Positions 10,466-21,854 of a stretch of 64,000 nt of DNA are shown piece by piece. The stretch comes from Beverwykella pulmonaria (taxonomy: Eukaryota > Ascomycota > Dothideomycetes > Pleosporales > Melanommataceae). The notes beneath the pieces are model-generated. The model was given only the letters and a program-made list of their open reading frames with translations, was not told the origin of the DNA and did no database searches. Location: assembly GCA_001599595.1 (NCBI GenBank), contig BCHH01000004.1, forward strand, positions 689,905-753,904, in the 5' to 3' direction. A program made the translations under genes and the position numbers. Numbering within the stretch: the first letter of the stretch is position 1; each line of letters starts with the position of its first letter.

Positions 10466-12695
10466 ATGATGCCCGACTTCACGGATAGCCTCAAGCCACG
10501 CTACGACGGCACGGCGACCCTCCTGGCTGAGCGCAATGCCTCAAATATCAACATCGATGAGCTGGCGAGACATCTGCTATCCCGCGGAGGGTTTCTGGGG
10601 CGCCAAGAGAAGGTTTTGCGGGTGCTGAGCACGGAGAAGTTGTTCAAGAAGGAACAGCTGATGAATCTCAGCCGGCCGGAGAGATACCACCTCGGGCTCG
10701 CCAGGGCAAAAGCAATTGTGCGCATCATGAGAAGGGAAGGCTGGGATCATGAGGACTACAAGATGTGCGAGTATCTGAACGACGAGATGAGCCCGTTCCA
10801 TCTGCACATGACCATGTTTGGTACGTGAGATTCCCTGGCTCGCATAGTGAAGCCGGACGTTGACAGGGTACGCACAGCCACAACGGTGCAAGAACAAGGG
10901 TCCGAGGCACAAAAGAATTACTGGATGCCCAAGATCCTCGACTACTCCATCATCGGGTGCTACGCGCAGAGCGAGCTGGGCCACGGTAGTAACGTGCGCG
11001 GGCTCGAAACCGTGGCAAAGTGGGATCCGGCGAAGAAAGAGTTTGAGCTTCACAGCCCGTATCTGACGGCGAGCAAGTGGTGGAATGGCGCCATGGGGCG
11101 CACTGCCACGCATGCTGTACGTCTCTCCCCGTGCAATGTTGCACTTAATATGGCTAACGCGGGGCAGATTGTTGTCGCACAGCTGCTGCTGCCTTCGAAG
11201 AAAGACCCGACCCAATACGAGAGCTTCGGTCCGCAGACCTTCATCGTGCCCATTCGACATCCCAAGACACATCAGCCACTCGAGGGTATCGCTGTGGGTG
11301 ACATCGGCCCAAAGTACGGATACGCGTCTATGGACAACGGTTACATGCTCTTTGACCACTACAGCGTTCCCAAATCGGCCATGCTGTCGAGATACGCAGA
11401 GGTCTCAGATGAGACAGGGGTGTTGAATCGGCATGGGCATCCGGCTGTGGTGTATGGGTCACTGACTTTTGTGAGGGGGCAGATCATCATGCATGCGAGG
11501 CTGGTGTTGGCGCGTGCTGTTACAGTAGCGGTGAGGTACTGTGCGGTGAGAAGGCAGTTTCGAGACCGCGACTCAAAGAGTGAAAGGGATGATGAGATGA
11601 AAGTGCTCGATTATCCGACGGTGCAGATTCGGATTCTGCCGCTGCTGGCTACGACGTTTGCCCTACATTATACGGGTGAGATGATGTATTCTCTTTACCA
11701 TAAGAGCCGGGAAACCATCGAGAAGGGCGACTTTGGACCGCTGGCAGAACTCCATAGTGCGAGCAGTGGGCTGAAGAGTCTGTGCACAATGCTCGCGGCT
11801 GATGGGATCGAGACGTGTAGACGGGCAATGGGCGGTCACGGTTTTGGCGGGGGAAGTGGACTGGTTGGTATCAATGCAGAGTCCGTCGTTCCCCACTTTC
11901 TTCCCCTTCCACACTAACCATATTAGCTATCTCTCCAAACCCACAGTCGAAGGTGACAACTGGATGATAACGCAGCAAGTAGCTGCTTACCTGATCAAGA
12001 AGATGACTGTGGCAATCAATAACCCCGACGCTGCTCCCGCCGACCCCACAGACTCACTCTTCCAATTCTATCTCCAGAACCGCGACCACCGACTACCACA
12101 GAACGTCGTGGTAAACGGCGAAATCCACGACCAAGCCATTGTTGACGTCTTCCAGTGGCGGGCGGCAGATCTGAGCTATCGCGCGTACCAAGCCCGTGTT
12201 GTGGAGAAGAAGCCCTGGACGAAACTTATGATACAGTTGCATAGTCTGAGCCGCGCGTACTCGGAGCAGATCCTCGTTAATACATTCTACAAGTCCTTCG
12301 CTACAACTTCGACTTCGCTCTCGGCGCCCACGCCCTCCGTTTTAAAGACTTGTTTCCGTCTGTACTCACTTTATACGCTCGATGCCTTCGCCTCCTCCTT
12401 CACGCTCACTACGTCTACCACCCCCGACTCCATTTACGCGCTTCCAGATGCCATACTTAACCTAATGGCGGAGCTGAGGCCGCATGCGGTGAAATTGGTA
12501 GATGCGTGGAGTATTCCAGATTGGTTGCTTGAGAGCGCACTAGGACGAAGTGACGGGAAGGTGTACGAGGAGCTGTTCGATATGGCGCATAGGCGGAATC
12601 CGTTGAATAGTGTGACGTTTAATCACGACTGGAGGAGCGAGGAGATTGTGCTGGGTAGTGGGGATAAAGGGGGGGCAGTGTTGGCGAAGCTGTGA
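10466..12695 (+). CDS. Peroxisomal acyl-CoA oxidase
   Basis: Exons 10466-10820, 10878-11116, 11168-11880 and 11927-12695 encode 691 residues, typical of fungal acyl-CoA oxidases. Conserved blocks appear in order: CYAQSELGHGSNVRGLET (FAD/substrate region), TASKWWNGAMG, TATHAIVVAQL across intron 2, GIETCRRAMGGHGFGGGSG, and YLSKPTVEGDNWM across intron 3. The glutamate in GIETCRRAMGGHGF corresponds to the catalytic base of known acyl-CoA oxidases. The enzyme oxidises acyl-CoA to trans-2-enoyl-CoA and passes electrons to oxygen, giving hydrogen peroxide, the first step of peroxisomal beta-oxidation. The C-terminus AKL is a PTS1 signal. Acceptor choices were fixed by these conserved joins; the third donor is GTCCGT, slightly unusual. 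The gene ends 97 bp from the convergent GMC gene. Confidence 0.92.
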
Positions 12696-12792
12696 AAACG
12701 ATGCGCAAAGAGGGTGAGGAGGTTGGAGCAGGAAAGGAGGGGAATTGTACATAAATGTAAGGTTGATGCATCCATATCGAACCTTACTATAC

Positions 12793-15700
12793 CTACTCTT
12801 GATCCACAACCTTGACGTACCCGTCCTCGTCAAACGAGCTTACTTTCTCCTCGTCATCCTTCTCACATAGTTCGACGTGCGCGCCCACCCTCGGGTACAC
12901 ATCCCAGCAACTCCTCACCCCCATCCACGTATCCAAATGTCCATACCCCTCCACAACCACCCTCTCAAACCTCCCTTTGGGAAACGCCTCTCTAAACATG
13001 TCATAGCTTTCCGCCGTACTCCTCGGATCAAACACGGCGTTTGCTCCTCCACTAATGAATTGTATCCTTAATCCTTTCAATCTCTGCATATTACCTGGCT
13101 GTAGCACCAAATCCCTGAAGTCGTTATCTCCTATTTCAAGCGAGGTTGAGGTTGAGGTTTGTTGTTCGTTCGACCGCACGTGATGAGGTGCGACGGCGCC
13201 CATCCGCATGAGGTGTGAGAGGAACGTCATATGGATCCCGCCGAACCACGTCCCCATGTGCGTATGCGTTGCATGATTCAAATTCCCATGGGTAAAACAC
13301 CGTCCAAAAACCAGCGTGCACCTATGGCAAACCGGAGAGTCGCACATCTCTCCATTTTTCCTTAAGCCCAGGGGATAGAAGCGCAATATCTGGTCGAGTG
13401 ACGGCTGCAGCCACGATTTAGGTTCTGTTGGAGAAGGTGGGAAGAGTGGTGGGCTACAGGAGAACCAGGGGCCTAGTAGTGTTCGGTAGAGGTTCAGTAG
13501 CACAGGGGAGCTGGCCTTAAGAGAGTTGTCGGGGGAGAAGATTAGGTTTGTGAAGACTTGACTACATGTCATTCCCTTAATCCAATCCGTTGGTACCGTG
13601 CCTGTGAGCAGCGCGATCGAAGTAGTAATGCTGCCGAGACAGTGGCACAAGACGTACGCTTTCCTACCCTCCTCTTGTGCGCGCACGTATTCCAACGCAA
13701 CTCTAACATCCAACCGTGCATCGAACGAGGTCCAGCCTTCTTCCGCTGAAGCCCCAATGCCGAAGCGCAGAATGGGGATGTAAACACGGTATCCACGGCT
13801 GGTGAAGTAGTCCACCGTATTCGTTAGGATTGTGGGCAGCGAAAAGATGGTGTCATTCACCGAGGCGCCCGGGATCATGACGATAGGCATATCTCTTTTT
13901 TCAACGCCGGGTTTAGGCTCCCATATTTTGATAGTGGTTTTTACGCCGTCGGAGGCCGTGAGTGGGATGCTTGAGGGGGTAGGTTTGGCGAAGTAGCCCG
14001 CTTTTGAGGAGTCGGGGGGTGAGAGGGGACGGAAGGGACTGAGCACATAGGAGAGTGTTTTTCCGAGGAAGAAGGTTAGGAAGAGGGCCGGTGCTAGGAG
14101 TCTCCCGAGTAGACTGCTCTCGTCCGAGGATCGGAAGCTCCGCATCTCGTTCACGAAGTTGCGACATGAGATGCGCAGGATGCCTTTCCCTACCTCCGAG
14201 CCGCCTTCTCGTGTGAGAGCGGTATAGAGCGTTGTCGTCGCCTTCCAGGTCTTTCGCCCCGAGAACGCTATCTCGGAATCGATATTCTTGAATCCGTGAA
14301 GAAGATACGTTTCCCCCTCTGTGCTGAGCAGCGTGAGTTTATACACAAGGTTCGTCGCGTCAGAAACACCTTCATCGACTGTGAAGAAGCGGACTTCGCC
14401 TCGTAGCACGAGTAGTGGGTCTTGTGACAGTGCACCACAGGAGAATGTTCCCGTTGCTATGGAGGGCTGATTTGGACTTGTGCCAGAGAATAGGTCATCC
14501 ACATTGGAGACGTCGACGCTGAGGCTCAGACGCGCGGAACTCGATGCGCCTTTTGCTGCTTTCTCTGCGGCGGTGAAGGAAGTGATATTGGAGCCGATGT
14601 ATACATGTCCCTCTAGTACTTCACTGAAGCAGACACCCTCCGTTTGTCGATCTTCAGAGGAGGTGATAGCGACTGTGTTGTCTTGACCGGTAGTGCTGAG
14701 TGACATGGAGTGCGCTGGTTTGCTGAAAAGATCGAGTTTCCCATTTGGAGTTTCGTCAGCAGCCCACATGTTCTTTGTCAATAGGAGTGCGCAGGAGCGC
14801 TCGGCGAGGGCGGCAATTGTTGCGCAGGGGTTGACGCCTGCGCAGTCAGTTTCAAGCGTTCAACGTCTGTATATGTAGCCGCAAACAGGAGTTTGACTGA
14901 CCAAGTGCAGTTGGTATAATCGAAGCATCACAGCACACAATACCCTCATGCACCTCCTCCCCCTCCCCAACAAACAGCTGACCGAGATGATTAACAACCC
15001 CCTGCATGCCCGTACCATCCTCGCTCATCCTCGCTCCACCAAGCGGATGAACAGACATCGACGGCGAATTGATAAACACACCTCCAATCGAATCGGTAGC
15101 TCCCGCCACAACATTCCGCAACTGCTGCGCATGCCTTCCTCGTCCAACGCCCACAAATTGCAGATCCGGCTTGTCGTCTCTCAAGGTTAAGATTCCTTCG
15201 TTGCTGTCGTGGGACATGATCAGGTACGCTTGCGTTCTGTTGATACTGCTCCCGGTAGCATATGCTCCGAATATCAGTGTCTTCAACCTCGCCCATAAAT
15301 GCCTCACACGATGGAATTTCTTTGGATATATCTTCCCCGGCTGTACATCGAGCATGGTTTGAATAATCGGCGCCAGCGTCTCCGGAATTGCGCCTTCTTG
15401 GATCACATACCCGTCTCTTACATTCGGCGCTGCTTCTGATCCCCGACAGTCAATCATCCCAGTAATGGTCGGGCCACAGGGTGGAGAAGTCGGAGAGTTG
15501 CTGCCCACGCCGTTGATAATTTCATCTGTGTTGTATGCGAAGCTAAGGATGTCACCGTTGCCAGAGATCTTCTGACCGACGAGAGGCGATGTGGAAAGAC
15601 CGTTGGTGCGGGAGCGGAGGATGATTTCGGTGGTTCCGAGGGCGCCGGCGCCGAGGAAACAGAGCTCTTTCTTTACTCGTGTTAGATATCTTCGGTATTG

Positions 15701-16981
15701 ACGGGTGTTGTTGGTAGATGGAGTACTCACTGCACGAACCCACATCAACTGTTCATAGAATTCTTCCCCAAACCCGTCTCTACCCTCTCCATGCCAAGCA
15801 TAAAACACCAAATACCCATTTCCCTTGGGATCTTTTCGTATATACCTCACCTCGCACTCACAGAAGATCTCAGCGCCCCAGTTCCACGCATCAGGGATAT
15901 AGTTCATCAGCACGGAGTTCTTGGATCCATCATTGATACCCGTAGTGTCATTCCCAGAGCCAGTCGATGCTTTCATCTGCACGCCAGCGTTGTTGATTCC
16001 ATTATGGAAGAATGTAGTCAGTGGCGCACGGTAAAAGTTGTGGTTTTGGCCGAGAGATCCGACTTGTTTCTCGAAGACGGAGAGTTTCTGGGGACAGTGG
16101 GAGGAGGTGGGATAGGGAGTTGGCTGTAACATATGCTCGGCGCGGGCATAGTCTGCTAATATATCAGCCCAGAAACATTTCATCCATGAAGCGGACAGTA
16201 AAGCTTTACATTTATCCAACCCCTCAGGGTCTCCCCTAAGCTCCGCCGGCCACTCCCGCAGCTCCCACACCCGCCTCTCAACCCTCAAAAACACATTCGC
16301 ATTAATCAACGACGAGCCGCCCAGTCCATTCCCGACAAAAACATCCTGCCCCTCTCCTTTAATCAAATGATACAAGCCCGTCGGCTTCCCTTTTTTACTT
16401 GCCCAAATCCCGTTATTCCCGTTCCCAAACCCCTTCGTGGGGACATAACCAGAGACGTGGAACTCACGCACGGTATCTTTAAGTGAACTAGGGTACTCGC
16501 CGGGCCATTTCTCGCAGCCGCGTTCGAGGATGCATACGCTTTTTCCCGCGCGTGCCATGCGAGACGCAGCTATGGCGCCCCCGTAACCGGACCCGATTAC
16601 TACGACGTCGTACGAGGGCCGAATGGTTGTTACGGGCTTGCTGAGACGAGGGCATATGGGGCGAGATGGTACGTCTAGTGTGGATAGGAGGGACTGGCGC
16701 TTTTCTCCTCCGATTGAGGGGTGCCAATTGGGAGTTTTAGGGTGAGGAAACTTAGGTGTCGATGGTGGTAGTGGCCATTTAAGGTGTGGCGTGGAATGAG
16801 TTCCGTTTCGACGCTTAGAAATGAAATAGTACCATGACACAAGCAGTAGAAGTGGTGCCAAAAGAGCCCAAACATAAGACAGTGGGGAAGAGCACATATT
16901 GAGGAGAACAAACAATCGAGGTCGACCCGAACATACGAAATGATAAAACAACGAGACTAGGGAACAGAATGGGTAAGTCAT
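12793..16981 (-). CDS. GMC oxidoreductase (cholesterol-oxidase-like) fused to an alpha/beta hydrolase
   Basis: Exons 16981-16210, 16152-15731, 15670-14902 and 14837-12793 give about 1335 residues. A hydrophobic anchor lies near residues 35-51. The GMC half starts with the FAD Rossmann motif YDVVVIGSGYGG (about 125) and ends with VHPLGGARMS and CCDASIIPTALGVNPC, joined across a 64-bp intron. The C-terminal half is an alpha/beta hydrolase: IVMIPGAS (about 972), a nucleophile elbow CHCLGS with Cys about 1054, Asp about 1258 and GYGHLDTWMG with His about 1288. Known relatives link sterol oxidation to a hydrolase. Two of the introns lack stops and stay in frame, so unspliced reading looks deceptively continuous. 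An ATG at 16897 is an alternative start that keeps the anchor. The likely role is oxidation of a sterol or other lipid alcohol at a membrane; the substrate is inferred. Confidence 0.87.
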
Positions 16982-17015
16982 CTCACAAACTTAATCTATT
17001 GCCTCTTCGGCAGAA

Positions 17016-17363
17016 TCAGTCAAACTCTTCGTCCCAAGTGATACGGAATCCTTCCCGAACGGTTACATTTCCAAACGAATCACCGGATGTCGCGACATTT
17101 ATATAGACTTTCGCCCCGTCTAAGTAGATTCCCGTGTGGCAGCCTAACAGTCCAAGAACTTTGGCCAGCGGGTGGGCAAAATAAGTAACTTTCGCACAGA
17201 TCATCAGGGCAACAGCGGCAGCTGAAGCCTGTAGCCGATTTACCCGAACAGCCTTCACCAGGTATTGGCCTTTAGACGTAAAAGTCCACATCATCATACA
17301 TGAAATGATGACATGTGGTCTGGATAGGGTCTTCAGCATGGACTGTATCGTTATCAGGTACAT
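17016..17363 (-). CDS. Possible small protein, unrecognised
   Basis: A 115-codon frame on the minus strand ends at 17016, 34 bp before the GMC start. The C-terminal half (GIYLDGAKVYINVAT followed by FGNVTVREGFRITWDEE) has a coding-like alternation of hydrophobic and charged residues, while the N-terminal half is methionine-rich and uncertain. A real gene might begin elsewhere and include an intron. No family is recognised and no signal peptide is clear. Confidence 0.25.
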   Translation of the reverse strand: MYLITIQSMLKTLSRPHVIISCMMMWTFTSKGQYLVKAVRVNRLQASAAAVALMICAKVTYFAHPLAKVLGLLGCHTGIYLDGAKVYINVATSGDSFGNVTVREGFRITWDEEFD

Positions 17364-18033
17364 GCTACACGTAGTAGGTGTGCGGGGCGTAGGGCTGCCT
17401 GCCGTTCGCTCGCTTGTGAATACGAGCCAATTGCAGGTGGAGAAAACAGCCGAGTGGTCGCTTTTTCCATTCGCGTGGGAGGGAGCTTGGGCTTCCGTGG
17501 CGGATGCGGACGGGAAGGACTAGAAGTTATTAGGCTTGTAAATCATGTCCTGCGATACCTAGGATCAGTACACAAATCCACAAAAGGCTCAACTGCAGAA
17601 AGGGAGTAAGAAAAGGGTGGAACATGGGCGAAGATGCAAAGCTGATGAAGCAGACGCGCAGGGAGAACTAGGTTTCGAGTCATGATGCTATCCACACGAA
17701 GAAGCGGTAAGCCCTAGGGTATATACTATTGACTAGGCACGTAGGTGAGAATTGACATGAATGGTCTCTGATTGGCTGTGCCGAAGAGTGAGGTAGATAG
17801 GTTCCTACTTTGGTTAGCCCGGCATTCAAGAGGCGCGAGTTGAGGGAAAACAAGTACTAAGCTTCGACTTCACCCGTATTCGTCTACCTGCAGTCCAGGT
17901 TCTCGACCACTCAGTTGCTTCGTTTTCCCACGTCACCATTAATGTCATGATCCAAATAAGAGCTGCTATTGTTAGAATCCCCAGCTCATAGACATCATCA
18001 TCATCATCATCACCTCCTCCTCTTGGTAGTGAA
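17364..18033. other. Spacer downstream of the permease gene
   Basis: About 0.67 kb without a recognised gene; it contains the 3' flank of the permease, including a short CAT microsatellite. Confidence 0.45.
17993..18013. repeat. (CAT)n microsatellite
   Basis: About seven perfect CAT units lie 21 bp beyond the permease stop codon, probably within its 3' untranslated region. Confidence 0.8.
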
Positions 18034-19696
18034 TCAATCTACACTCTGAAAGCCTCTCCCAGCCTCCCTTTTCCCCTCGATGAAGTTCACCGGCGGCGTG
18101 TAATGTGTTCTTCCATGCAGAAAGTAGACTACGACACCAACTACGATGACCCCAGCCCATACAGCAGGAGCCCAATTAGCCGTTTCCAATGTCACCGGCA
18201 CCGCGACCGGGAAGCAGGCAAAGACGAGGACGAAACCACAGTAAAAGAACGCGAAGATATTGATTGGTAAACCATACCGGCCCAACGTCCACCGCGCGGG
18301 AGGAAGAGGCTCGTTTGAGAGGCGCCTGTGAATTAGACAGCCGATAGACAGCATGTATGTTGATAGAATGGCGAGGAGGATGAGCGAAACGGTGATGTTA
18401 AACGCAAGCGTGCTACCCAGATTGATGAGACAGAGAACCCCGGCTGCCACTGAAGTCAGATACACCGAGTTGAACGGGATATTCTGCTTGTGACTCAGGC
18501 GGGATATCCAGCTCGAGAAGGGGAATCCTTGGTCGCGGGAGAACGCCCAGAGCTCGCGGGAGCATGTTGCAAGAGCGGTGATGTTCCCCACGAAAATCAG
18601 GATGAATAGAATAATGGTCAGGAAAAGCGTCATTCCCGATGAGCCAGTGTTAATGAACAGAACGAGATATGGGACGTCGGATTCGAGAACCGTGTCGAGG
18701 GGTCCGATCCCGAACAGCATGGTAATCAGCATGAGAAAGCCGAAAAAGACGTTAATGACGTAGCTCCACCACATGGCGCGTGGAACGATGAGAGAGGCGT
18801 CTTCAACCTCTTCGGAGATGTGAGCAACGGAGTCGGAGCCTGCGCGAGACGTCAGATGGGTACGAAAAACTACGGTATTGGTGAAGTCTACCCATGCTAC
18901 AGTAGATAACCGTAACTTGGCTTATTAAACACGACGTCCCGGTGTTGCTCCAACCTCCACTGTTGACAACATTGAGGAACACATCTTTAGGATCATTCCT
19001 CGGACACATAACCCACAAGGCAATGAAGGTGACGAAGAATCCCGCAATATGCGCAAATAGGCTGATGGCATGCAAGAGAGGCAAGGTCCTTGCTCCCCAA
19101 GAGTTCAAGAGGATGGTGATGAAAAGGAATGCTAGCATAATGAGTGTATTCTGCCAATTTAGGAAAGCAAATTCCGGATCATTGATATCGATCAGTGCCT
19201 CAACGATGGTAGTGAGCACAAATACGCTGCTGGACAGGCTCGCCACCCACCCCAAAGTCGTCATCCAACCCGAAGCGTAGCTCAGGAACTTCTGGGACTT
19301 TGGAGGCGCGAATTCAGATGTCCAATGATATTGCCCACCGGACGTCGGCGCCATAGACTCCATCTCCGCAAGGCTGGCTACAATCGTCGAATAGCAAGCC
19401 ACAGTGCTGATGAGCATCCAGAAGAGGCCAGCGAGCCCGCCATTGACCAGGCCTGCGCTGAGGGAAACGAGGACAAATTCCCATGTGGCCATGTAGATCG
19501 AGACGAAACCAAGTGTAGACAGAAAACCAAAATTCCGTTTGAATTGTTGCTTCTTTCCTAGCCGCTGCATATCCAATACGTCCTGTCGCGTTTCGTTACA
19601 TGCTGAGCGTGGCCCTTCCTCAACAGCCACGTCGGATTTCTCGTTAGAGCATGGTGGCGAGGTCGGTGGAACAGAGAATGCTGGTTTAATCGCCAT
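18034..19696 (-). CDS. APC-superfamily amino acid/GABA/choline permease
   Basis: Two exons, 19696-18892 and 18839-18034, joined across a 52-bp intron, encode 536 residues. The protein has the UGA4/HNM1-type layout: a polar N-tail of about 70 residues, then around twelve hydrophobic helices. Diagnostic blocks are FGFLSTLGFVSI, AEMESMAPTSGGQYHWTSE, and SDSVAHISEEVEDAS restored exactly by the splice (family signature D-S/A-x-H-x-x-E-E). The C-tail is short and basic. Such permeases import GABA, choline or other amino compounds at the plasma membrane; the substrate cannot be assigned. The start was placed at the ATG 59 codons into the open frame because the upstream part is unconserved. It lies between the GMC fusion gene and a Zn2Cys6 regulator. 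Confidence 0.87.
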
Positions 19697-21854
19697 AGTT
19701 TGTAATTGATAACTGAGGAGACTTGGGAACAAGCATGACAGAATGCGTAGTTTTGTGGCCTTGGGATTGCGTCCAAGTCTGTACGACGGGCAGATGGGGC
19801 AAAATGACTTGTGCATCGATCTAGTATGCCATGATAAGAAGGTCGTGCCGGCACACATACGATCATCCAATCAACTGCCTCGTTCTAGATGTAGCGTGTA
19901 GCGCATGCAATCCGGCACGTTGGTCTTCCAACACCTCACCCTCGGTTCTCACACTAATTCGGTCCGCAAATCGAGGATGGAAGTCAAAAAAGCGGGGCGT
20001 GCGAATCTATCGCATAACTACCGGTAGTACGTTCCGGTCTTTGAGGAGGGCCTCGCTTCATTGCTCCAACAGCTCCAGCATGGAAAAAGCATTGCTGAGT
20101 CCAGATTGCAACAATACGGGTCGTTCGCGGGTGCGTAGGCATAGCCGTGAATGCTGATTGGACAATGGAATGACTTCCGCCAATCTCCTCCAGAAGCCCG
20201 TTCACGATCTTGGAGAGGTTAAACGACAAATGAATCCGATCCGGACGTCTACCTAGCGAGTAGTAAAAGCTTAAATGTACAAAGGTGCACACAAACCTGC
20301 ACCCCGCTCAGTCTTCCAATTCAAGAATCTGCGAACTCTCACAAGGAAAACGGAAGCAACCCGTTTGGATGAAAATTCTCAAGCGGTAGTCGGATTTTGA
20401 ACCAAAGGGTTATGCGCGAGCCAACTAGGCTTGGTAACTTTAGCGGACTTCATCGTGTCCAGACTTTGGGGCTCCAGGAAGGAGAAGGAGGACGACGTGC
20501 AGCGTTGTGTCTCTTGTGTCTCATCGTAGACCTCGTCAAACAGCTAAGAACCAGCAATCATGAACGACTTCGTATCTCCGAGATCCAAATGGTAACTTCG
20601 CCCGCACTTGTCCGTCAGTCTCTTCTCGGATCGTGTCAAGGGTATTCTGTTATTCCCAGCCGTTCAAACGTCAGGCAGGGCGGCTGTGTTGAAGGGAACA
20701 CCCTGCAGAGAGCAGGGTGTCTGGACATGTTTCCGGATCGAGTTGACGAAGATAGGAACGACGTCGAGAGACTGCAACTTTCGCTAGAAGGAACAATACA
20801 GGGCTCGAGGTGTTATAAAATGTGTTCCGGGGCGGGATTTCGAGAGCGCGCGTCAGCCTTTATAACGGCCGCTCGCGGAGGACGCGGACGTCTAAGGCAT
20901 CAAGGGGACCTTCAAAGGCTACATCATTCCCAATGTGGGAAAAGGAGCGATCTGACAATGCTTTACTCGCACCATGTGGGGTCTCTGTTGGAGTAGGTAC
21001 ATGTGTCCTGCTCATCGTCATACCGGAACGATGATGAATGTCAGCTCAACAGACAGTATCGGCGCAGTATCTCGATCCGTACTGCCTTCATACCTCACCT
21101 GCAATATCTCCCCAGCTGGAAGATTGCAAAAGTGTCACTTGGCATTTGCAACCACGCATGTAGTGGTGGACGTGTTTAAGCGAGTCCTGCCGAGGGGCAT
21201 TGACAACACACTTCCACCCCACCTCCCGGGCTCTACACATCGCTCTTATTATAATGCCATCTCTGTTGATGCATGGCCAGACCGACGATATTTTCTTGAC
21301 TATCTCGAGCCCCCTCGTAGCCAGAGGCGTGCGTGGCAGGGAAGGCTGTGTTTCTTCAGCCCTAAAACCCAGCAAGCTGACGGACCGTGCGTGTTAAGGT
21401 CGAAGGAACGGAGCACATTCGACAGCGCAGATCCGACTGCTGGGCATGCCTTTTCAGCATCAGATTTACCAGATGAGGAGAAAAACGCGAGCAGTGTAAA
21501 ACACTGAGGCGGAAACAAAACATTGGAACGTTCCGCGCTTGAGCGTTTCAGTCTACCAGCGATCTCGCCTCCCAATCTTTTGTACAACATCATCGCCGTG
21601 AAATCACCGCTGAAGGCACAAAACTCTCCTTGTCGCCACTGCTATCCCACAACCGGAGTTCCCGCTGCAAGCCTCAGCCCCAGCCTTACAGAAAAACACC
21701 GTTGCCCAGGATCGCCCGTATGCAGGCAGCTAATTGGTGAGCCGGCTTCTGAGGTCACACGCGGCGCGTCTTCCCACTTCGTCCTTTTCACTCTCATCTC
21801 ATTACATTTGCCATTCCCCTACTCCATTCTCTTTTTTTTTCTGCTGCCATTACT
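19697..21854. other. Intergenic region between permease and regulator genes
   Basis: About 2.2 kb, serving as the divergent promoter region of the permease (minus) and the transcription factor (plus). Two overlapping plus-strand frames (20397-20996 and 20974-21507) have no recognisable domain and unconvincing composition, and I do not call them. A T-rich tract just before 21840 precedes the regulator start. Confidence 0.45.

Noticed and set aside
20397..21507. Two plus-strand frames of 177-199 codons
   Set aside because: No domain, no plausible splice partners and composition unlike neighbouring genes.
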